From Luteibacter sp. (GTDB lineage Bacteria; Pseudomonadota; Gammaproteobacteria; Xanthomonadales; Rhodanobacteraceae), in assembly GCF_009912395.1 (NCBI RefSeq), contig NZ_WNDO01000023.1, forward strand, positions 1-64,000: a DNA stretch of 64,000 bases, given 5' to 3'. Under the pieces are notes generated by a model. That model ran no database searches. It worked only from the letters and a program-made list of their open reading frames with translations, and was not told where the DNA came from. Both the position numbers and the translations under genes were made by a program. Within the stretch, counting starts at the first letter, position 1. Every line of letters starts with the position of its first letter. Positions 6,634 to 13,327 of this stretch are shown here, one piece after another.

Positions 6634-7758
6634 ATGCAGAGCCGCCGGGATTTCCTTAAAAAGGCCTCGCTGACAGCGAGTGCCGGTTTCCTCCTGTCCC
6701 ATGGTCTGAGTGCGAAGGCATTCGATAGCGAGAAAGCGTCGCCTGGCATGTGGCGCATGCCGGATGAAGACCTGCCGCAGGAGTGTGTCTTTCTCGCCTA
6801 TGCGGCATCGTCGGCGGTGTGGAAGGATTTCGCGCCGGACGTGAATCGCACGATCGCGATGCTGGCCAGGACGATTTCCCGCTATCAACCGGTAACGATT
6901 TTCTGTCGCGAAGATCAGGAAGACGACGCGCGTGAAGCCTGCGGTACGCAGAACATCGATTACTTCCCGTTGCCGCTTGATGACATCTGGGTGCGTGACT
7001 ACGGTGGTTGCTTCGTCCGTAACGCCGATGGCGACCTCGCGCTCGTCGATTTCAATTTCAACGGGTGGGGCGACAAGCAGCGCCACGGCAAGGACACCCA
7101 GGTGGCCCGCCTGCTGGGCGACGATCTCAAGATCGCATGCATCAAGAGTCGTCTTACGGGCGAGGGTGGTGGTATCGAGGTGGACGGGCACGGCACGGCG
7201 ATCCTGACGGAAAGCTGCTGGGTCAATGCGAACCGCAATCCGGGCATGACGCGGGCGCAGATCGAGGCGGAGCTGAAGCTTCGGCTGGGTCTGCGGAAAA
7301 TCATCTGGTTGCCCGGCATCAAGGACGAGGACATCACGGATGCGCACGTGGATTTCTATGCGCGATTCGTGAAGCCGGGCGTGGTCGTCGCGAACCTGGA
7401 CGAGGATCCCGAATCCTACGATTACGACGTAACGCGCAAGCATCTTCAGATACTGCGCTCCGCCACGGATGCGGACGGCCGGCGCTTGCAGGTGCATATC
7501 CTGCCGCCGCCGACCGAGATCCGCAGCAACATCTACACGGAAGACGATTCGAGCTTCGCCGCCGGCTACATCAATTACCTGCCGATCAACGGTGCGGTGA
7601 TCGCGCCGCAGTTCGGTGACGAGGAGGCCGATGAGCGATGCAGGCGACTGCTTGCTTCGCTCTATCCGGGGCGTGCCGTGGTGCAGGTGAATATCGACCC
7701 GATCGCGGCGGGTGGTGGCGGCATCCATTGCGTCACGAAGAACATGCCGCGCGTGTGA
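6634..7758 (+). CDS. Agmatine deiminase / peptidyl-arginine deiminase family protein, Tat-exported
   Basis: About 374 residues from the ATG at 6634; a TTG six codons earlier is possible but less likely. The N-terminus MQSRRDFLKKASLTASAGFL is a twin-arginine signal (SRRDFLK), so the enzyme should be exported folded. The body matches the agmatine deiminase/PAD family: WVRDYGG near residue 115, GEGGGIEVDGHGT, DAHVDFYARF with the catalytic His, and the C-terminal GGGGIHCVTKNMP with the nucleophile Cys near residue 366. The family hydrolyses the guanidino group of agmatine to N-carbamoylputrescine. Most agmatine deiminases are cytoplasmic, so the Tat signal is noteworthy. It is convergent with maiA. 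Confidence 0.88.
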   Translation: MQSRRDFLKKASLTASAGFLLSHGLSAKAFDSEKASPGMWRMPDEDLPQECVFLAYAASSAVWKDFAPDVNRTIAMLARTISRYQPVTIFCREDQEDDAREACGTQNIDYFPLPLDDIWVRDYGGCFVRNADGDLALVDFNFNGWGDKQRHGKDTQVARLLGDDLKIACIKSRLTGEGGGIEVDGHGTAILTESCWVNANRNPGMTRAQIEAELKLRLGLRKIIWLPGIKDEDITDAHVDFYARFVKPGVVVANLDEDPESYDYDVTRKHLQILRSATDADGRRLQVHILPPPTEIRSNIYTEDDSSFAAGYINYLPINGAVIAPQFGDEEADERCRRLLASLYPGRAVVQVNIDPIAAGGGGIHCVTKNMPRV

Positions 7759-7762
7759 GATG

Positions 7763-8407
7763 TCAGGGTGTGTAGCCCGGGTGCCGGAACGGGTGCGCTT
7801 CGGCGAATTCGGGCATATCGAAGCAACGCTTCCCCAGGGCCGCGACCCTGGGGAACGCGTCGATGTCGATGTCGTAGAGATTCGCCGTGACGATCTGGCC
7901 GGCGATGCAGAGGTCGGCGATGGTTGGCGTGGTGCCCAGAGCGAACGGTGCGGCGGGGCGGCGGGTGAGCAGGCGTTCGTAGGACGCCAGGCCTTCCGAT
8001 GCCCAATGCCTGCACCAGTTCGCCACCGACCCGGCATCCGCACCGAACTGCGACGCGAGGTACTTGCGCACACGGGGCACCACGAGGGGATGGGCGTCGG
8101 ATGCCGATACCGCTGCCAGTGCGCGGGCGTAGGCCCGTTCTTTCGCGTCTTCGGGTACCAGCCGGGGGGCGGGGTGGATATCGTCGAGGTATTCGACGAT
8201 CGCCATGGACTGGAAGAAGTGTTGGCCGTTGTGGATCAGCGTGGGCACCATGTGTTCTGCGTTGACGGCCGCGTAGGCGCTTTCGAATTGCCGGCCGGAG
8301 AGGATGTCCACTTCGATCTCTTCGAAGGGTATGTTCTTCAGGGCTAGCGCCACGCGTACGCGGAAGGCGGCATTCGAACGCCAGAAGCCATAGAGCTGGA
8401 TGGTCAT
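7763..8407 (-). CDS. maiA: Maleylacetoacetate isomerase (zeta-class glutathione S-transferase)
   Basis: A 214-residue GST. The N-terminal thioredoxin-like half has YGFWRSNAAFRVRVALALK with the zeta-class Ser/Arg glutathione site, VPTLIHNG and QSMAIVEYLD. The C-terminal helical half contains TIADLCIAGQ. The family isomerises maleylacetoacetate (or maleylpyruvate) to the fumaryl form with glutathione in tyrosine/homogentisate or gentisate breakdown. The ATG at 8407 has aagga nearby. The frame can be read 30 codons further up, but that would overlap aceF on the same strand, so the inner start is chosen. It lies 16 bases after aceF, so it is probably in the aceE-aceF operon, which is unusual. Confidence 0.85.
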   Translation of the reverse strand: MTIQLYGFWRSNAAFRVRVALALKNIPFEEIEVDILSGRQFESAYAAVNAEHMVPTLIHNGQHFFQSMAIVEYLDDIHPAPRLVPEDAKERAYARALAAVSASDAHPLVVPRVRKYLASQFGADAGSVANWCRHWASEGLASYERLLTRRPAAPFALGTTPTIADLCIAGQIVTANLYDIDIDAFPRVAALGKRCFDMPEFAEAHPFRHPGYTP

Positions 8408-8423
8408 GGGTGGTTCCTTCGAT

Positions 8424-9698
8424 TCAAAGCAGCACGCGGCGGAAGTCGGCGAGCAGGCAGGTGAGCGCGGCGCTGAAGCGGGCGGCGTCTGCGCCATCGA
8501 TCACGCGGTGATCGTAGGACAGCGACGTCGGTAGCATCAGGCGAGGAAGAAAGGTATCGCCGTTCCACACGGGCTGCATGGATGCCCTGGAGACGCCGAG
8601 GATCGCCACCTCCGGGGCGTTGACGATCGGCGTGAACGCCGTGCCGCCGATGCCGCCGAGCGAACTGATGGTGAAGCAGCCGCCTTGCATGTCCGAGGCC
8701 GTCAGTTGGCCTTCGCGGGCCTTCCTGGCAAGGGAGGCCGTTTCTTCTGCGATCTCGCGGATGCCCTTGCGATCAATATCGCGCACTACCGGTACCACCA
8801 ATCCCTGCGGCGTATCCGCTGCGAAGCCGATATGCACGTATTTCTTCAGCGTGAGGGTCTCGCCACTGGCGTCCAATGAGGCGTTGAAGCGCGGGAACGT
8901 TCGGAGCAGTACCGCTGAGGCCTTCATCAGGAAGGCGAGCATGGTGAGCCGTGGGCCGTCAGCTTCCTTGTTGAGCGCGACACGGAAGGATTCCAGGTCG
9001 GTGATGTCCGCCTGGTCGTGTTGCGTGACATGGGGGATGACGGCCCAGTTGCGGGCGAGGTTGGCGGCGGACAGTTTCGGGATGCGACCGAGTGCCTGCT
9101 CCTCGATCTCGCCGAATTTGGCGAAGTCGATCTTCGGCCAGGGTAACAGGTTCTGACCGCCCGTGAACGCTGGCACGGCAGGTGCAACGCTGTCGTTCGA
9201 CAGCGTGCGCTTCACATGATCGGTCACGTCCTCACGCACGATTCGACCACCGCGCCCGGTGCCTTGCACCTGGGCCAGCGTGACGCCGAGTTGGCGGGCC
9301 AGCTGGCGTACGGCGGGGCCGGCATGCGGTGCGTCGCCGGCCGGGACGGGGACGATCTCGCGAGCCACCAGGGTTGCGGGTGGTTCGGCAGGCGGCGGTT
9401 CCACTTTCGCTTCGGCAGGGACCGGTTCGGGGATGGGCGTTGCGACCGGGGTGGCGCCCGCCACCTCGATCAGCGCGACCAGGTCGCCTTCGGACAGCGT
9501 ATCGCCGACGCGCGCCTTGAGTTCCTTCACTATCCCGGCGACAGGAGAGGGAACCTCCATGGTCGCCTTGTCCGATTCCAGCGTGACGATGCTCTGGTCG
9601 AGCGACACCGTGTCGCCGACCGCGATCAGCAGTTCGATCACCGGTACGTTGCTAGAGCCGCCCAGGTCGGGGACGCGTACTTCTTTCAGGTTAGCCAT
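8424..9698 (-). CDS. aceF: Dihydrolipoamide acetyltransferase, pyruvate dehydrogenase E2
   Basis: A 424-residue E2. One lipoyl domain (residues ~3-78) carries ESDKATMEVPSP, whose Lys is lipoylated. A proline/alanine/glutamate-rich linker follows, then a peripheral-subunit-binding domain (HAGPAVRQLARQLGV, with GRGGRIVREDV). The catalytic domain (~195-424) ends in SYDHRVIDGADAARF, with the active His near residue 397. It transfers the acetyl group to CoA. Many gammaproteobacterial E2 chains have two or three lipoyl domains; this one has one and is correspondingly short. It lies 17 bases after aceE and just before maiA. No E3 (lpd) gene is next to it, so E3 must come from elsewhere. Confidence 0.93.
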   Translation of the reverse strand: MANLKEVRVPDLGGSSNVPVIELLIAVGDTVSLDQSIVTLESDKATMEVPSPVAGIVKELKARVGDTLSEGDLVALIEVAGATPVATPIPEPVPAEAKVEPPPAEPPATLVAREIVPVPAGDAPHAGPAVRQLARQLGVTLAQVQGTGRGGRIVREDVTDHVKRTLSNDSVAPAVPAFTGGQNLLPWPKIDFAKFGEIEEQALGRIPKLSAANLARNWAVIPHVTQHDQADITDLESFRVALNKEADGPRLTMLAFLMKASAVLLRTFPRFNASLDASGETLTLKKYVHIGFAADTPQGLVVPVVRDIDRKGIREIAEETASLARKAREGQLTASDMQGGCFTISSLGGIGGTAFTPIVNAPEVAILGVSRASMQPVWNGDTFLPRLMLPTSLSYDHRVIDGADAARFSAALTCLLADFRRVLL

Positions 9699-9715
9699 GA
9701 GGATCCGTCCCAGCC

Positions 9716-12283
9716 TCAGACCGCCGCCGGGTCCGGCTTGCCGGCATCAATGCCGAAGGCCTCGATGGCGCTGGCGACGACCGAGCGGGGTAGCTGTCCC
9801 TCGTCGACCAGGGCTTTGAGGGCGGCCAGGGCGATGAAGTGCCGATCCACTTCGAAGAACGTGCGCAGCGATTCGCGGGTGTCGCTACGGCCGAAGCCAT
9901 CGGTGCCCAACGAGACGAAGCGGCGGTCGTGGATGAAGGGACGGATCTGGTCGCCGACGATCTTCATGTAGTCGGTGGCGACAACGACAGGCCCTTCGTG
10001 TCCTTCGAGACAAGTCTGCACATAGGGCACACGCGATTCGTCTTCGGGATGAAGCATATTCCAGCGTTCCGCGGCCATGCCGTCGCGGCGTACTTCGGTA
10101 AGGCTGGTGGCGCTCCAGATATCGCTGGTCACGCCGTAGTGCTGTTCGAGCAGCGCGGCGGCGGCGATCACTTCGTTGAGGATCGAGCCGCTGCCCATGA
10201 GCTGTACGCGTGGTGCGTCCGGCGAGATGCCCTGGCCTTCGCGAAGCAGGTACAGGCCCTTGACGATGCCTTCTTCCACGCCTTCCGGCATCGCCGGATG
10301 CAGGTAGTTCTCGTTGAGCAGGGTGATGTAGTAGTAGATGTCCTGCTGCTCCACGAACATGCGGCGCATGCCGTCCTGGACGATCACGGCCAGCTCGTAG
10401 GTGAAGGTCGGGTCGTAGGAGATGCAGCTGGGGATCACCGACGACAGCACGTGGCTATGACCGTCGTCGTGCTGGAGTCCTTCGCCCATCAGCGTGGTGC
10501 GGCCGGACGTGGCGCCGAGCAGGAAGCCGCGCGTGCGCGCGTCGGCCGCGGCCCAGGCAAGGTCGCCGACGCGTTGCAGGCCGAACATGGAATAGAAGAT
10601 GTAGAAGGGAATCGTGGTCAGCGCATGGTTGCTGTACGAGGTGCCGGCGGCGATCCACGACGAGATGGCGCCGGATTCGTTGATGCCTTCCTGCAGGATC
10701 TGACCTTCCTTCGCTTCCTTGTAGTAGCTCAGCTGGCCGGCGTCCTGCGGCGTGTAGAGCTGGCCCAGGTAGGAGTGGATGCCGATCTGGCGGAACAGAC
10801 CCTCCATGCCGAAGGTGCGCGACTCATCCGGCACGATGGGAATGACCAGCTTGCCCAGTTCCGGGTCTTTGAGCAGCGTGCTGAGGATGCGCACGGGCTG
10901 CATGCCGCCCAGACGCTGGCGTCGCTCGGCGAAGTAGCGCGCTTCCTCGCTGCCGGGCTCGGGGCGCAGGTAGGGCATCTCCTCCAGTTGCTCGTCGCTG
11001 ACGGGAAGCGCGAAGCGGTCACGGAAGGCGCGCACCGCGTCGGCGCTCATCTTCTTCAGCTGGTGGTTGATGTTCTGGCCTTCGCCGGCCTCGCCCATGC
11101 CGAAACCCTTGACGGTCTTGGCGAGGATCACGGTCGGTCGCCCGGTTGTGGCGACGGCCTGCGCATAGGCCGCGTGGACTTTCTCCGGATCGTGGCCGCC
11201 ACGCGCGAGCTGCCAGATGTCGTCATCGGACAGATCTGCGACCAGCGCCAGCAGCTCCGGATACTTGCCAAAGAAATGCTCGCGCACGTACGCGCCGTTC
11301 TGCGACTTGAAGGTCTGGTAGTCGCCGTCCACGCATTCCATCATGCGTTGCCGCAGCAGGCCGGTGGTGTCCTTCGCCAGCAGCGCGTCCCAGCCGCTGC
11401 CCCAGATCACCTTGATGACGTTCCAGCCGGCCGCATGGAACGTGCCTTCCAGCTCCTGGATGATCTTCGCGTTGCCGCGCACCGGCCCGTCCAGGCGCTG
11501 GAGATTGCAGTTGACGATGAAGATCAGGTTGTCGAGACGTTCGCGTCCGGCCACCGCGATGGCGGCCAGCGATTCAGGCTGGTCCATTTCGCCATCGCCG
11601 AGGAAGGCCCATACCTTGCGTCCCTGGTGTTCCTTCAGGCCGCGGTATTCCAGGTAGCGCATGTAGCGTGCCTGGTAGGCGGCGGTGAGCGGGCCCAGTC
11701 CCATCGAGACGGTGGGGAATTGCCAGAAGTCGGGCATGAGGCGCGGATGCGGATAGGACGACAGGCCGTCGCGCGCGGACTCGCGCCGGAAGTTGTCCAT
11801 CACCTCGTCGCCGAGGCGACCTTCCACATAGGCGCGACCGTAGATGCCCGGCGCCGAATGGCCTTGGATGTACACCATGTCGCCGTCGAAGCGGTCGGTG
11901 CGTCCGCGGAAGAAATGATCGAAACCTACGTCGTACATCACGGCGGCGGATTGGTAGGTGGCGATATGCCCGCCCACATTCGAGTGCTTGCCGGCGCGCA
12001 GCACCATGACCATCGCGTTCCAACGGATGTAGGCGTTGAGGCGGCGCTCAATGGCCAGGTCGCCCGGATAGGCCGGCTGCCGCTCGCGCGCGATGGTGTT
12101 CACGTAGGGCGTGGTCACCCTCCCGTGCAAGTTGCCGTGGCGACCCGCGTCATGGTCGGCCAGTTGGTCCATCAGATAGTGCGCGCGGTCGCGCCCGTCG
12201 GCTCGCGTCACCGCCTCCAGGGCTTCCACCCATTCGCGGGTTTCTTCGGGATCGATATCGGGCTGCGCGAGGGCGTGGTTCAT
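9716..12283 (-). CDS. aceE: Pyruvate dehydrogenase E1 component, homodimeric type
   Basis: An 855-residue protein, close to the usual ~890 for AceE. The thiamine diphosphate motif is visible as GDGEMDQPESLA...NCN (about residues 230-260), and the early part includes GKHSNVGGHIATYQSAA and YIQGHSAPGIYGRA, which are characteristic of the homodimeric E1. It decarboxylates pyruvate and reductively acetylates the E2 lipoyl group. It is the first gene of an aceE-aceF-maiA operon and divergent from a MarR regulator 173 bases away, with palindromes in the gap. Long open frames on the opposite strand are codon-usage shadows. Confidence 0.95.
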   Translation of the reverse strand: MNHALAQPDIDPEETREWVEALEAVTRADGRDRAHYLMDQLADHDAGRHGNLHGRVTTPYVNTIARERQPAYPGDLAIERRLNAYIRWNAMVMVLRAGKHSNVGGHIATYQSAAVMYDVGFDHFFRGRTDRFDGDMVYIQGHSAPGIYGRAYVEGRLGDEVMDNFRRESARDGLSSYPHPRLMPDFWQFPTVSMGLGPLTAAYQARYMRYLEYRGLKEHQGRKVWAFLGDGEMDQPESLAAIAVAGRERLDNLIFIVNCNLQRLDGPVRGNAKIIQELEGTFHAAGWNVIKVIWGSGWDALLAKDTTGLLRQRMMECVDGDYQTFKSQNGAYVREHFFGKYPELLALVADLSDDDIWQLARGGHDPEKVHAAYAQAVATTGRPTVILAKTVKGFGMGEAGEGQNINHQLKKMSADAVRAFRDRFALPVSDEQLEEMPYLRPEPGSEEARYFAERRQRLGGMQPVRILSTLLKDPELGKLVIPIVPDESRTFGMEGLFRQIGIHSYLGQLYTPQDAGQLSYYKEAKEGQILQEGINESGAISSWIAAGTSYSNHALTTIPFYIFYSMFGLQRVGDLAWAAADARTRGFLLGATSGRTTLMGEGLQHDDGHSHVLSSVIPSCISYDPTFTYELAVIVQDGMRRMFVEQQDIYYYITLLNENYLHPAMPEGVEEGIVKGLYLLREGQGISPDAPRVQLMGSGSILNEVIAAAALLEQHYGVTSDIWSATSLTEVRRDGMAAERWNMLHPEDESRVPYVQTCLEGHEGPVVVATDYMKIVGDQIRPFIHDRRFVSLGTDGFGRSDTRESLRTFFEVDRHFIALAALKALVDEGQLPRSVVASAIEAFGIDAGKPDPAAV

Positions 12284-12376
12284 GGGATCTCCGGATGCAG
12301 GTGTCCCGCCGGTTCGCGTGGAAGCGACGGCACTGGGGGCGTTGAAGACGGAAGGCGCGGGGTGGGGTGCCTATCG

Positions 12377-12390
12377 ATTGCAATTGCAAT
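12377..12390. promoter_or_regulatory. Perfect 14-bp palindrome between aceE and marR (likely MarR operator)
   Basis: The sequence attgcaattgcaat reads the same on both strands. It sits 93 bases before the aceE start and 67 bases before the marR start. MarR dimers bind short palindromes of this size in divergent intergenic regions. Together with the related site at 12418-12433 it forms a two-site arrangement. The protein-site pairing is inferred from position. Confidence 0.65.
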
Positions 12391-12417
12391 TCATGGCGTC
12401 CCATCATGCCGTGGTAG

Positions 12418-12433
12418 AATTGCGTTTGCAACT
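12418..12433. promoter_or_regulatory. Second, imperfect MarR-type site
   Basis: aattgcgtttgcaact shares the ttgc...gcaa arms with the perfect palindrome 41 bases away. It lies 24 bases upstream of the marR start codon, where binding would block the regulator's own transcription. Confidence 0.5.
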
Positions 12434-12456
12434 CAACAGGCCGGGAGGTACCGCCC

Positions 12457-12906
12457 ATGGCGAACAAGGAACCGGACCTGTGGTTCTCCTTCGTGCGTTC
12501 GCATCGCGCGCTGATCCGGGAAATCGAGCGTCGCCTCGCGAAGGCCGGTCTCCCCGCCTATGCTTGGTACGACACGCTCTGGGGTGTGGAAAGCGGCCCC
12601 GACGGCACGCGTCGCATGCACGAGCTGGCCGACGCGCTGGTGATCGAGCGCTACAACCTCACACGGCTGGTCGATCGCCTGGAACAGGAAGGTCTCGTCA
12701 CGCGTGCGCGATCCGCCGAAGACGGCCGGGCGGCCTACGTCACGATCACGGAAGAGGGGCGGGCGCTCAGGAAGCGCATGTGGAAGGTGTACCAGGCGGC
12801 GGTCGCGGAGTTGTTCCTCCCGCAATTCGATGACGCGGCGCAACGCCAGACGGCGGAAGCCCTGGATCGTGCCGCTCTGCTGGCGCGCGAGTCGTCGCAG
12901 AACTGA
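12457..12906 (+). CDS. MarR family transcriptional regulator
   Basis: A 149-residue winged-helix protein. The DNA-binding part reads MHELADALVIERYNLTRLVD, then RLEQEGLVTR, then the wing SAEDGRAAYVTITEEG, the standard MarR pattern. MarR proteins are usually repressors released by small, often phenolic, ligands. The ATG at 12457 follows gggaggtaccgcc. It is divergent from aceE-aceF-maiA, with two palindromes in the gap, so it probably controls itself and that operon. The linkage with maiA hints at an aromatic ligand, but this is inference. Confidence 0.9.
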   Translation: MANKEPDLWFSFVRSHRALIREIERRLAKAGLPAYAWYDTLWGVESGPDGTRRMHELADALVIERYNLTRLVDRLEQEGLVTRARSAEDGRAAYVTITEEGRALRKRMWKVYQAAVAELFLPQFDDAAQRQTAEALDRAALLARESSQN

Positions 12907-13327
12907 AGCGGATCACGCGTCGTCGAAAGGCCCGCTGTAAGACAAGCGTGATACGTCGTCGCCGTCCCGTTGCCGTAGGTTCATCTTGGTGAATCAGCAG
13001 CGGAGTTATTGCGAAGGCGAGGCGGCAGTTACTTTCTTCAATTAATTCCGCTTGCGACTCTGCCGTTTTTTACCACATTGGATTTGCTCGAAATTTGTTC
13101 GGGGCCTCAAGAAATATCCCCAGCGAAAAACCGCGAGGTCGAAACATTTTTCGATGTCATCGCGGTTTCGTTAAATGCTTGTGCACCCTGGGTGATGGTG
13201 AAAGATTCAAGTTGAACGAGGCCTTCCCCTCTTTAACGGCCTTGTTATCGCCAACGTTTTTTCGCCACCTGATCTCCGTATCGGGCTAGCCCATTTCGTC
13301 CAAAATCCAAGGGTAGGGGTCGTCATC
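12907..13327. other. Long, relatively AT-rich leader before the TonB receptor
   Basis: No gene of convincing quality was found. The stretch 13020-13330 is clearly richer in A/T than its surroundings and contains one clear stem-loop (13128-13168). It is probably promoter and 5' leader for the TonB receptor gene. Short frames in it have no ribosome-binding site or recognisable motif. Confidence 0.4.
13128..13168 (+). promoter_or_regulatory. Stem-loop in the TonB-receptor leader
   Basis: The arms aaaccgcga (13128-13136) and tcgcggttt (13160-13168) are perfectly complementary, with a 23-base loop that can itself pair (tcgaa/ttcga). It is not followed at once by a T-run, so it is not a plain terminator. 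It could be a regulatory or stabilising leader structure. Confidence 0.4.

Noticed and set aside
9839-12514. 891-codon open frame on the plus strand opposite aceE
   Set aside because: It is fully antisense to a well-supported aceE, has no recognisable domain and a His/Gly/Val/Arg-rich composition typical of shadows of GC-rich codons.
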